A stretch of DNA of 64,000 bases from NCBI GenBank assembly GCA_034359265.1, contig CP136895.1, forward strand, positions 4,838,501-4,902,500, read 5' to 3'. A program made the position numbers and the translations under genes. Below the pieces are notes generated by a model that saw only the letters and a program-made list of their open reading frames with translations, was not told the origin of the DNA and searched no databases. Of the stretch, positions 1-9,700 are shown piece by piece. Source of the DNA: Canna indica. Its lineage: Eukaryota; Streptophyta; Magnoliopsida; Zingiberales; Cannaceae. Position 1 is the first letter of the stretch, and each line of letters starts with the position of its first letter.

Positions 1-165
1 GTGCGTCCGAAGTGGACGATACCGGCGCACGTCCGAAGTGGACGATTCCGGCGCGCGTCCGAAGTGGACGATTCCGGCGCGCGTCCGAAGTGGACGATTC
101 TGGCGCGCGTTCGAAGTGGACGATTCCGGCGCGCGTCCGAAGTGGATAATTCCGAAATTAATCTA
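1..165. repeat. 27-bp tandem repeat array
   Basis: Six copies of a 27-bp GC-rich unit, each containing GTCCGAAGTGGACGA, follow one another at 27-bp spacing (near 4, 31, 58, 85, 112 and 139). A few substitutions distinguish the copies. Because 27 is a multiple of three the array stays open in several frames, but it shows no sign of being a protein-coding gene. The array runs off the left edge. Confidence 0.85.
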
Positions 166-579
166 AACCCTAAAAATTATTCTAACAAATTAAATAACTA
201 ATCTAAATAATTAATTAACAATTAAAAAACAATTAAATAATAATAATAAAATATTATTAAACTACAAATTCCGGCGCCGGCGTACACTGGCCGGACACAC
301 TGTCCGGCCAATGTACAAGGTCCGGCGGCGGCCATCGGCCGACCGCCGCCGGCCGAAACCCTATTTTTAGGGTTTTGGTCGGATTTTCTACCGGCCGCAA
401 CGGGAAGAGACGGCAGCCGGAGGGCACATACCTGACAATGTCGGCAGCAGCGGGAGGAGTCGTCGGCGTCGTCGGCGTCGGCAGCAGCGGCGGCGAGAGG
501 CAGGAGAGGAGCGGCGGCGGCAGCAGCGGGAGGAAGAAGGGGGCGGGCGCGATCTGCGACCTATATAAACTTATCAGCA

Positions 580-840
580 ACGGCTCACTCGCCCGTTAGA
601 AAGCCGTTGCTGATAAGTTATCATCAGCAACGGCTCACTTGTCCGTTAGCAAGCCGTTGCTAATATGTTATCATCTGCAACGGCTCACTTGTCCGTTAGA
701 AAGCCGTTGCTGATAATTAACATCATCAGCAACGGCTCGCATGTCCGTTAGAAAGCCGTTGCAGATACAACATATCTGTAACGGCTCGAGCGGCCGTAAG
801 AATGCCGTTGCAAATAGCAACGGCTTGAGCGGCCGTTGCT
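580..840. repeat. Tandem hairpin repeats (CACTA subterminal region)
   Basis: About five imperfect units of roughly 60 bp each start with an AGCAACGGCT-like block and end with AGCCGTTGCT, so every unit can fold back on itself. Such dense short inverted motifs next to the terminus are where CACTA transposases bind. Confidence 0.75.
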
Positions 841-862
841 GAAGACCAAGTTTCTAGTAGTG

Positions 863-1577
863 TTCCTATCTCAGCTTGTAGCTCCTCTCTCAACTTGTAG
901 CTTCATGGTCTCCTCATCCTCGGTTCCATAACCTTGCAGAGGATCTGGAGGAGCTCCAATAGGCATAAGCAATTTTGGATTCTATAGCAGCAACATCAAT
1001 TCCTTTAATTAAGTTGAAGGCTACTCAAACTAAAGCCAATCAGCTGACTGGATCAACAAATGCAACATATGTTTTTGAACAATTAGCAATAGTATCATTT
1101 ATATCTTTAAGTAATTATATCAAACATCGGAAAGAAAGAGATAAAAATTGGAGTATTAATTGGACCACTTTTATCATTCAATAACAACATACTATAGGAA
1201 TTTGCTGTGCAATAAAGAAGAAGGAAAGATAGAAATGCACCACGAATTTGCAATGCATGGTGTGATGACTGATGAGCATGCCTCTTCTGCAATTTGATCT
1301 AATTGAAGATAAACATACACGAGATTGGCATATCAAACTTACAATTGCTGATAAGGTGTTCTATGAACATTATTCTTGTGCGGTCAGCCAACACTGTTTC
1401 TTCATTCTGCTCTAGAAACTCCAAAGATACCCGTGAATTTGGTCATCAACAAATCATTTTTTAAAGCAAACACACAAAAAATGTTTTAAAGACCCAGGAA
1501 TTTGGTCATCAACAGTCATATTAAAAAGGAAAAGATCTTGACAGCATTCATCTTCATCCTTCTTAATTTGTTGTGTC
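863..1577. other. Intergenic DNA, no recognised feature
   Basis: I see no conserved reading frame, RNA gene or complete transposon here. Short open frames on both strands lack recognisable domains. Confidence 0.5.
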
Positions 1578-1805
1578 CTAGGCCTGAAGAACTTGACAGT
1601 GGACAATGCGAGTTTTGAGGCTACTGCGGCCGGCGATGCTCGACAACAGGTTCGTGACAAAAGTCTTCAGCTGCCCTTTCCTGGCAATCGTTTCCCATCT
1701 CTGCCCGCCGCCATCTCTGGCTTTGACGTCAACCAGAGTGATGCTCATGTTATTCCTCACGATGCACAGCTTCCCCTTGAGATCGATTAACGCCGCCGCT
1801 TCCAA
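1578..1805 (-). pseudogene. C-terminal fragment of an F-box/kelch-repeat protein gene
   Basis: The minus-strand frame ending at a TAG (1578-1580) encodes about 65-75 residues. They resemble the C-terminal tail of plant F-box/kelch proteins of the At1g55270/At1g67480 type: a GKLCIVRNNMSITLVDV segment, then KGQLKTFVTNLLSSIAG and a final IVHCQVLQA. In those proteins the tail follows the last kelch blade of a substrate adaptor of an SCF ubiquitin ligase. No F-box or upstream kelch repeats are found, and the similarity fades near 1795. It looks like an orphan 3' exon or a transposon-captured fragment between the CACTA end and a foldback element. Family assignment is from recall of the conserved tail. 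Confidence 0.6.
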
Positions 1806-1888
1806 TGCTCGAGAACTCCGAGATGGAGCTTGCTATCCATGTGCTTGCTCCAGGATGTCAGAGGTGAGCTCGGATGGTGGTGTGACAT

Positions 1889-1990
1889 TATAAAAACGAA
1901 CAAAACTTGGGTGTGACATTATATTCACTCTTATAATGCTAGTTTCACTCGATCATGTGTGAGACTATAAAAACGAACAAAACTTGGGTG
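1889..1990. repeat. 25-bp direct repeat pair beside a foldback element
   Basis: TATAAAAACGAACAAAACTT plus GGGTG occurs at 1889-1913 and again at 1966-1990. A degraded relative lies near 2132-2150. Confidence 0.6.
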
Positions 1991-2117
1991 GTGCAGCCGC
2001 CGCTGCACCCAAGCCCGTGCCACCCCAATCATGGAAAGGCATGGACTAGGTTTCAGCCCATCCCATGCCGCTCTGTGATTGGGACGACACGGGTTTAGGT
2101 GCAGCGGCGACTGCACC
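1990..2117. mobile_element. Small foldback/MITE-like element with about 42-bp inverted ends
   Basis: The segment 1990-2031 (starting GGTGCAGCCGCCGCTGCACC) is matched in inverted orientation by 2076-2117, with only scattered mismatches. This leaves a 44-bp loop. It has no coding capacity. Target duplications were not recognised, so the superfamily is open. Confidence 0.6.
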
Positions 2118-2267
2118 GAAGTTTTTTTCCATAAAAACCCAACAAAACTCGGCTGCATAGTAGTTTTTCCCTTTTATTTTAGCTCCATGGTGGTTAATTT
2201 GGCCTCATTGACTTCGAACAAAAGCTTGATTAAGAAAGAAAGTTAACCCTGCAACTATGCTAGCGCT

Positions 2268-4034
2268 CTACTCTTGCCGACGGAGCTCGTCGGTACTCAC
2301 GAACGTGCCGTGGAAGCCATAAGGAACCCTCGACGGCAGCCTCACCGTCGCCTCCAACTCCATGCTCCGCCCGTTAATGATCACCAGCTCCGACAAATCT
2401 CTACACTCATCGTGCACGAAGCCCACCACGAATCCCTCGTCCTCCTCCACGCTGATGTTAGAACGGACCGGGACAAACGTTGGCTCACCGCCGAACCGGC
2501 CCTCTCCGTAGTCGAACCGCCTGACTTCGCCTGTGACAAGGTCCACCTTGGCCATCCCGCTGCACCTGGGCCATGGCTCCGCGATCGCCATGTAGGCGAA
2601 CCGGGTCTTACTTCCGAGATAATCCCGGTTCACCTGACCCGCCTCCACGTTCAATCCTGGCGTGATCTCCCTCCGGCTCGACTCACCCGTATCCAGGTCG
2701 AGCCGGACCTCCGAGAGTACCGTCCGCATGGGCGCCACCCCGTCCTCGTCGGAGAATATGGCATCCGGAGGCGACATGCGAGGCCCGATGATCACCACCG
2801 TTCGCCCGCCGCCTTCGCTGGAGCGTTCCTCCCACGCATTCCACAGGTGGAAGAAGAAGCAGCCGGGCACGTCGATCCACCGGATCCTGGACTCGTTGGA
2901 GTCGTACTTCGGTAGAACCCCGAACTTTGGGGTCTTGCTGTCGTCGCACCGGACGGGAGAGCCGCCATGCAGCATCCTTGACAGCTCGAACACTACCTGT
3001 TGATCAGGTATTATAGCGTAGTTCTCGGTGATGGCAAAGTCGTGGGTCATGGTTGGTTGCGCGAGGGTGATCGGGACGTCGATTGTCTTCTTCCCACATG
3101 TAGGATTGACGCGGAAGTACTTCAAGTAGGGTTTTCGAATCACGTCGTAGCTCAGTGCAAATAGCTCGCCGGTGACGGGGTCGATCTTGGGGTGCGCTAT
3201 CATGGAGGAATCGAGCTGACCTGCGAAGCTGTACCGTCCCACCGTCTCGAGATCACCGTCAGGGGTGATGCGCACGTGGTATGGCAGGTCATCCTCAGAC
3301 ATGGCTAAGAGACGGCCGCCGAAGTACACGAGTCCAGCGTTCGCCACGCCCATGCCATTTGTGGAGTCTATGATCCCGGCAGAGGCTCGCAAATGGAACA
3401 AAGCAAGTCGGGCTACTCCCGAGTGGCCATGGAGCTCACCGATTGCCTTGGGAAAGATGGCGCGGCCAAGTGTAACCTCCTGCAGCAATCGACTCGTGCG
3501 GGTGAACCGGCAGGAATAGGAGGCCTCTGTTGGGCCAAGCAGCGAGACAACGTGGATCATGCCGTCACCATCGAAGAGGTGGTGCCCGCCAGATGGCTGG
3601 AACATCGGGTTGGCTCCATTGCGCGCGTAAACGCCAAACAAAGCTGATGGAATGCGACCGCTGACGTGTAGCCCGTCGACTGGGCCGGACAACTCGGTTA
3701 CCGGCGAAAAGTTGCCAGAGATCTGCACGGCGGGGTCTGCAGAGCGAGGAAGAGCACGGTTACCTTCCAATCCCGCAGCGATGCCGCACTCCACGACGTC
3801 GAGAACTGAACCCAGAACTTCCTGCATCGGATTCACAAGCGGTCGAGACGACGGAGCTCTGGGCGTCTCCAATGGAAGCGCCTCTGTCATTGTTCTCCTC
3901 TGAGTTAGCCCTTCAAGCACAGAAATCTTAGGAGAGATGAGAAGGTTCCTCCTAGAGGAAGAAAAGTGACAGGGTGCATTCTCGGCGTCTGTAGAGTGGA
4001 GTGAAACCCTGAATTTAATCGAGGGTATGGCCAT
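2268..4034 (-). CDS. CCD4: Carotenoid cleavage dioxygenase 4-like protein (plastidial)
   Basis: A single uninterrupted 588-codon frame, the usual length and intronless structure of many CCD4 genes. CCD4 enzymes oxidatively cleave C40 carotenoids, commonly at the 9,10 or 9',10' bond, in plastids and plastoglobules, and so set carotenoid levels and apocarotenoid volatiles. The four Fe(II)-binding histidines expected of a beta-propeller dioxygenase are present: H281 (AHPKIDP), H331 (MTHDFAIT), H396 (FFHLWNAW) and H575 (GFHGTF). The [19 protein letters not shown] block (141-159) is a family hallmark. The first ~50 residues are rich in Ser/Arg with few acids, fitting a chloroplast transit peptide. 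The start ATG sits in CCCATGGCC; a second ATG at codon 49 would lose most of that peptide. No frame damage is seen. Exact substrate cannot be read from sequence. Confidence 0.93.
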   Translation of the reverse strand: MAIPSIKFRVSLHSTDAENAPCHFSSSRRNLLISPKISVLEGLTQRRTMTEALPLETPRAPSSRPLVNPMQEVLGSVLDVVECGIAAGLEGNRALPRSADPAVQISGNFSPVTELSGPVDGLHVSGRIPSALFGVYARNGANPMFQPSGGHHLFDGDGMIHVVSLLGPTEASYSCRFTRTSRLLQEVTLGRAIFPKAIGELHGHSGVARLALFHLRASAGIIDSTNGMGVANAGLVYFGGRLLAMSEDDLPYHVRITPDGDLETVGRYSFAGQLDSSMIAHPKIDPVTGELFALSYDVIRKPYLKYFRVNPTCGKKTIDVPITLAQPTMTHDFAITENYAIIPDQQVVFELSRMLHGGSPVRCDDSKTPKFGVLPKYDSNESRIRWIDVPGCFFFHLWNAWEERSSEGGGRTVVIIGPRMSPPDAIFSDEDGVAPMRTVLSEVRLDLDTGESSRREITPGLNVEAGQVNRDYLGSKTRFAYMAIAEPWPRCSGMAKVDLVTGEVRRFDYGEGRFGGEPTFVPVRSNISVEEDEGFVVGFVHDECRDLSELVIINGRSMELEATVRLPSRVPYGFHGTFVSTDELRRQE

Positions 4035-5690
4035 GGGTGCAGCTGATGCTTTGCGAAATAGCTCTAGGGGTTAGGGTTTTTAAACCTCTGAAGTGGTGTG
4101 GAATCACCTAGGGTTGGTTAACAGTTGGAGAGGACTGATCGAGGAGTGGCTACGTGTGAAGCTGGGGCAGATCGCGACGCTTTTAATTATATTCTTCTTA
4201 TGGCTCGGTGAATACAAGTGCGTAGGTTGAGAGCGGTTCTCCTTCTCCATGGCAAATTTGCAATGCGTGTCCATAAAAATCGCACCCCATCACCAAATTA
4301 CTTCAGTAGTATTCCATTTCAGCATCTACCATGTATAGCGAAGCATGCAGGCTAGCAGCCGCTTGCCACGCGTAGCCTCAAATCCGTACCCTGCATCTAG
4401 CCGCGTCACGGTCGTTTAAGGCGCGGCTACGTGGGATGCGGTGGGCCGCTGCAACATGCAGTCTCATATCCGCACCCGTCGGTGTTGATTTGTCCAGTAC
4501 TCCTTGATTGGATAAGCTGGGTGGGTTCCATCGTCGGCGGTCCTGATCTCGCAATGACATGGCTTTTTGCACCTGCAGATAAAGGACAAGATGCATAGGT
4601 TTCAAATCATTAGCACAGTGGAAATTAAGGTTGTTAGGAAGATTCTTTTGCAACTTGGGATCGAGGTCGACGACGGCTCGCAGTACCACTGTGACTTGGT
4701 CAATGCAGCCGCTTCTTCCTTCATGATTATATATATATGGTTCGAGCTCAATCCTGCTACGGTTTGCGCCGACACGGTCAAACAAGCTGCGTCCAGCCCA
4801 GTAGCCAACCGGACTCGATCGATCACCGGTTGGCACACGACGGTGCACTGGGTCCCACTGATTTGTTGACCTCCAATTGGTCCACTTGTGGGCTGAATAA
4901 TCCAGAATGCGTTACGCATGCATCGACGTTTGGAGAGATAACCATGCACGCACGGATCCGTAAAAGAAACACGTGGAACCACCTTGGATTGACGCGGATG
5001 GAGGTCTACAAGTGGCCCTCGTGGGCCTGGTATACGTGGGAAGCTCCGAGCTCCGTGGGACCCCTACATGTTTATGCCTCACGTGATGTGGCCCTACGCA
5101 CGCGCGGCGTTGCTAGCTCCAGCCACGTGCGGGACCCATTTTTCGCTGATAGCCACGTCGAAATCGACGCGGCATCCTCGGCTCTCGGCGACAGCGGATC
5201 CCGAGCGCGAGTGGCGGAGGCCACGTGACGAGGGGCCCGGAGCGCGTGCCTCAAGTGGGGTGCGGGGATGCCGTTCTTGCGTGTCGTCGTCCCCGTAATA
5301 GACGAAACGGTCGATGTCGTCGTTAACGAGCCGCACACGAATCCGAATCAGTGTTGAACAAGTTGGGCGAGTCGTCTAAGTGGTCCCGACTCGCAACGAT
5401 CACGTGAAGTTAGAGGACGAAGAAAGCAACGCCATAACTACACAAAAGGGTACGTGCATGGATCGGCACGCGGTTGTCCATTGGGTTCGAAAAGATGCGA
5501 CGATGTTGAGCCGTTGGACCACCTAATTAAGCTAAAATGAGAGACCAAATTAATTTAGTCCAATATATTAGTTCTGTCACTTATATGTTGGAAAGAGAGA
5601 TGAATGTCAATGTTAAAAGTACTTGAAATTTTAAAACATAACTATATCGATCGAGAGTATGCCTGACTGTATGAGACCGGCCATGATCAC
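4035..5690. other. 5' flank of the CCD4-like gene
   Basis: A comparatively GC-rich 1.4-kb flank with several overlapping open frames on both strands. None has a recognisable domain, and they are best explained by base composition. From about 5500 the sequence becomes AT-rich. Confidence 0.5.
4970..5406 (-). promoter_or_regulatory. Cluster of five palindromic G-boxes upstream of the CCD4-like gene
   Basis: CACGTG occurs at 4970-4975, 5080-5085, 5124-5129, 5222-5227 and 5401-5406, with further ACGTG cores nearby (about 4150, 4427, 5034). The cluster is 0.9-1.4 kb upstream of the minus-strand start codon. G-box/ABRE cores bind bHLH (PIF) and bZIP (HY5, ABF) factors, so light or ABA input is a reasonable inference. 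No gene is seen on the other side for over 4 kb. Confidence 0.5.
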
Positions 5691-5699
5691 ATTTAATGC

Positions 5700-6095
5700 A
5701 ATTTTTTTTTTGAAAGAGAAAATGGTGCCCTTAATAGCAATGATGGCGATGCTAACATTATCTTGAGAAACCACCAAGGCGAATATATATATGCTTTAGC
5801 TCATTAATTTTTATCTATTTCTACTTTACAATCCTATCTCCTTAATTTGCTTGATCTTTCTGTGACTATTTTTCAGGAAATTGGATCACTTTTGCATAGA
5901 GACGAATTGTAAACGATTTGTGGATCTCATCAATAATAATGTCGCTCCTCCTTGGAAACATAGGATGTTGTTTCGCAATATTTGTAAATTACTTTTGAAC
6001 TTTAGTAATGTTCACCTTTGTTATGTAAGTCGTACGACAAATAAAACTTTCTATTGAGCATCAAATTTTGCTAGGAGAAGAAAAGAGTCCATTAT
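5700..6095 (+). pseudogene. Degraded RNase H-like domain of a LINE
   Basis: After a T-tract at 5701-5711, plus-strand fragments read DGDANIILRNHQGE (about 5735-5780), then NNNVAPPWKHRMLF and VHLCYVSRTTNK (about 5930-6040). This order and spacing resemble the RNase H domain found in plant LINE polyproteins and related host fragments: DG..A..ILR...GE, then a late V.HV.R..N motif. Stops and gaps interrupt the frame. Assignment is tentative. Confidence 0.35.
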
Positions 6096-6256
6096 TTGAA
6101 CTTCTATCCATCCGCCTAAGCTTGTTGTAATTTTGGGTGATGATGTTAATCATCCTTTAATCCCTAATTAATATATTTCCTTTTTGTCGAGTAAAAAAAG
6201 GAAACAAATTGAAGTGTTACCTGAACAAAATTAATTTCAGCTTGAGAATATGAGAG

Positions 6257-6371
6257 TAGGGCTGCTCATGGTCAAGTAGGGTAGGGTTAGGAAGAAAAAT
6301 CGGCCCGACTCAACCAACAAGTAATCAAGTCAGGTCGGGTTCAAATTTTTTTACTTTCAAATTTGACCCGA
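6257..6371. mobile_element. Left end of a further hAT-like repeat rich in CCCGAC
   Basis: TAGGGCTGCTCATGG at 6257 resembles the TAGGGGTG..CA terminus of other elements in this window and is followed by CCCGAC-rich sequence. The complete 6380-7099 element is inserted into it; CCCGAC/GTCGGG-type sequence resumes for about 30 bp after 7107. No matching right terminus was found. Confidence 0.4.
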
Positions 6372-6379
6372 CCTATCGG

Positions 6380-7099
6380 CAGTGGCGGATCCAGAAAATT
6401 TTATTAGTGGGGGCAAATTAATATATAAAATTTCAAAGGTTGAGACTTTAAATTTGCGCTGAAATGGAGGCGGTGTATCCTTATAAAAACATTTAAATAA
6501 TTATTCACTTATTTAATTGTTAAAAAAATTATATTCATATATCTAACTATTTACTCGACAAATTTACTCCAAATTTTTTTATCTATTTTTTTTAAAAAAA
6601 TAAAATTAATTAAAATCATAAATATAATAAAAATTTCAAAACATATTTAAAATTTTTTTTAATCAAATTCAAATACAAAATTAAATTTAATCAAGAACAA
6701 GTAGCAATTGAAGAAGTAGAAGTTAATTAAGGATATAATTGTAGAAAGTAGAAGTAGAATGGTGTAAGAAGAAATAGAAGCTTGCTGCAAGTTAATAATC
6801 ATTAGCAGCAAGTTATTTGACTTAAAGTATATTTGAAGAGTAGTAACAGGCTAGCAGCAAGCTAAAAATGGGGGCAGTGGGAGCCACCAAAATCTCAAAA
6901 ATTGATATGAGGTCAAGTGAAAAAATATGATGTCAAAATTTAAAATGCAGCTAAAGAATAATAGCAGCGAGCTAAAAATGGGGGCAGTGGAACCACCAAT
7001 TGTGTGTGTATATATATATATAATATATATATAAGATTTTTTAAAAAATTTTCAGTGGGGGCCACCGCCCCCACTGCCCCCACCCTGTATCCGCCACTG
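6380..7099. mobile_element. Non-autonomous hAT-like element with 8-bp target duplication
   Basis: The ends are CAGTGGCGGATCCAG (6380-6394) and, inverted, CTGTATCCGCCACTG. They are flanked by the perfect 8-bp duplication CCTATCGG at 6372-6379 and 7100-7107. Eight-bp duplications and CAG(T)GGCGG termini are typical of the hAT superfamily. The 720-bp body is AT-rich, contains an (AT)n run near 7010 and a related GGGGGCAGTGG motif, and has no transposase. It sits inside an older repeat. Confidence 0.85.
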
Positions 7100-7107
7100 C
7101 CTATCGG

Positions 7108-8686
7108 GTCGAGTAGTCGGGTACTTGTTTAACAAAAATGAGTATAAAAATATTTATTGACAATATCCTTATAAATACTTTATGAATGCCTTTCATCTAC
7201 TCAAGAGTGATGCCTAAACTTTTCTTAAGTTCACATTTACATCCATTTGAGCTTTGGAAGAGGAAAATCCTAGCTTAAAGCCTCACTTGAACTTCTTTTT
7301 GAATTATAGCTTTAGAACCCTCAAAATTAAAATGCACATTCATTGTTTTGCTTTTGCTTTATTATTTTGTGATTGCTAAGTGTTATGATTGTTGCTTGGT
7401 AGCATCTAAATCATAAGCAAAAAGGTTAAGTATTAGATTTAGTGCATAGAAGCCGAATCACTATGAATGCATACGTTAGCATTGCTTTACATTCATGCAC
7501 TATTATGTTGATTAATATCACTGTGACCACTTAATTTACATATTTATTTTCATATACTCAATACTTAGCTTGAGTTTGCGTTGAAATGATAAAATTTAAT
7601 TAGAGTCTCGTTTAACCATTTACACACTATTCACTTTCCTTCTAGTATGTTCGGTCCTCCCACCAACATGATAATTGTCATGATATGATGATATCATTAT
7701 TTTTATTGGTTGTGTTGAAAAAAATCATATTTAGCTTAATTTCTATTTTTTTGTTGTATATTTGTTTCAAATCCTCAAGAACGATAGTTAGATGGAGATT
7801 CCTAATGGCTATAGTTTTGAAGAGGAGATATTATATATATTGTTTTTAGACACCATAGTTTTTTGATTTTGTATATCTCTCTTCCTATTTTGTTTATACG
7901 ATAGATTTTTATGTAGCTTTGATGTTAATATATATTTGAGGTTTCTATATCGATTAGTCCATTGTAATTCTTACTGTGACATTCTTTATGATATATTGAG
8001 ATATTTGTGTGTTTAGTCGTGTTTTCTTATATATTATGCGGTCTTCTATGTGATATTCTTTTTTCATGGATGGATCATAGATGAGATGAAATAATAATAT
8101 TGTTGACGGAGGTGGAGGCCAACAAAGGAGGGTGGGTGATGAGGGTGATATGAGACCGACATGGGAGTGGAAGCTAGCAATGGAGGGGAGAGCAAAGCAA
8201 ATGACAAATCTACAATATATCTAGATAGGAGGATGAGAGTAGATAAATGGTCAATGGTGGGTGCAACGAAAGAGTGTGTGTGTCGAGTGTAGGGGGAGGC
8301 CTACGAGGAAAATGACGAGCATGCATATTAGAGATAGCTATTGAAGGTTGATATGAGAGTAGATATTGATTGACAAGGGAGAGGAGTAGAGGTGTGGGGG
8401 TGGAGAAGGTGGGAGTGGCTCGGTACTTGACAAGTAAAAAAGGAGAAGAATGTATCCATGGGGTGGAAGAAGGGACGAGAAGTTATCGTAAGTTAAAATA
8501 TGTATTTACTAAAAAATAAAAAATAAAAAATATTATATATATATATAAATAAATTATTGTTTTTACTAAATTATATTGATCAAATTTTGCTAATCAAATA
8601 TTTTTTTGGAATTGATATATAATTTTTTGTTGTAGTATATAAAGTTTTAGATGTTAGAATAAAAGTCGTAGTGAAGCTTATAAATT
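7108..8686. other. AT-rich intergenic DNA, no recognised gene
   Basis: No domain-bearing frame is seen. A purine-rich stretch (about 8090-8480) breaks the otherwise AT-rich composition. Its origin is unknown to me. Confidence 0.5.
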
Positions 8687-9190
8687 GGGGTAAATAGTAA
8701 AATCTCTCATGAACTATGATCCATTTACAATCACCCCATATGAACTTTGAAATTAGACAAAAAATAATTAAACTTTAAGAAACTAACAAAAATACATCAT
8801 ATATTAACTCAATATTATTTATTTAACAAAATCTTTTTTTAAATGACACGTGACAATATTTCATGATCCAAATATTTTAAAAAAAAGTTAAATAAATAAA
8901 TAAATAAATTAGAAATTAGAAAATATTAATTGCTATGAAAGTTAATTAGGAATAAATATACAATTAATATTTCATAATTTTTAATTTATTAATTTAATCT
9001 TTAATATTTGGATAAATGAAAAATTATGTCACGTGTTATTTTTTATAAAAATTTTAAATAAATAATATTGAGTTAAACGTAGTATTTTTATTAGTTTTAT
9101 AAAATTTAATATATATTTTATCTAATTTTAAACTTCACGAGAAATAATTATAAAAAATCATAGTTCAGGAATTTTTTTTACTATTTATCC
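8687..9190. mobile_element. 504-bp foldback MITE with 8-bp target duplication
   Basis: The element starts GGGGTAAATAGTAAAA and ends with the inverse TTTTTTTACTATTTATCC. Long inner parts also pair: an ATGACACGTGACA arm at about 8844 against TGTCACGTGT at about 9026, and TTAACTCAATATTATTTATT against its inverse near 9060. The almost whole-length foldback is bounded by TATAAATT at 8679-8686 and 9191-9198. No coding capacity. Confidence 0.8.
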
Positions 9191-9198
9191 TATAAATT

Positions 9199-9700
9199 AA
9201 TATAAGCTAGTGATAGATGATTCAATGTGTAACAGGATTTATCTGTTTCGATTGAGAACCTCATTTGTACTGCTACAACTAACAAAGATTACTCCAAGAT
9301 GGACTAAGATTGACAGCCCAGAAACGCAGAAAGATTGAAGACAACTTTGGAATCGGGTCAAAGTAATTGAACCGGATTATAATGTTAGCCCGCCGTTCGA
9401 CTTCTGCAGGACGCACGCAATCGCAGTTCCCATTTTGTCTTGCGGCTCGCCCGCCGCATCCGAGATTTTCGACTCCAACGGCTCCCACCACGTGCGTGTG
9501 CATCCACGCCACGACTCTCAAGAATAAAGTGGCTTTTCTTTAAATTGTTAATAACTTCCCTTTCCCCCAAAACCAAATCATCCGATTCATCTCCCTCCTC
9601 GTCCCTCGCCCCAAAACAACATCAATCGCACCTCCTCGATCCTTTCCTCCTGATCTGACACTCTTTTTGACCGTCGTGCACGCGCGAGGAAGGAATAGGC
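9199..9700 (+). promoter_or_regulatory. Promoter and 5' leader region of the DENN-domain gene
   Basis: The last ~150 bases before the start codon are pyrimidine-rich (CTCC/CCTC tracts), as is usual for a plant 5' UTR, and contain no upstream ATG. The first ATG met is the coding start at 9701 in GGCATGGAGG. No clear TATA box was identified. Confidence 0.45.

Larger units (their letters stand above)
1..862. mobile_element. Terminal part of a CACTA (En/Spm) DNA transposon
   Basis: The right boundary reads TTTCTAGTAGTG at 851-862, the reverse complement of the CACTA terminal inverted repeat CACTACTAGAAA. Just inside it (about 580-840) are repeated units built on the pair AGCAACGGCT / AGCCGTTGCT, the short subterminal repeats expected of this superfamily. 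Further inside are a GC-rich stretch (270-560) and a 27-bp tandem array (1-165). The other terminus lies outside the window, so only one end is seen and no transposase is visible. A 3-bp target duplication would begin with TTC at 863-865 but cannot be confirmed. Confidence 0.75.

Noticed and set aside
1..165. Regular short repeats resembling a CRISPR array
   Set aside because: Units are contiguous without unique spacers, in a plant TE context; it is a simple tandem repeat.
2274..2915. 213-codon plus-strand open frame
   Set aside because: Lies antisense to the CCD4-like gene, with no domain; a shadow of GC-rich coding sequence.
4378..5338. Several overlapping 80-160-codon frames
   Set aside because: Both strands are open with no recognisable domain; explained by composition of the CCD4 5' flank.
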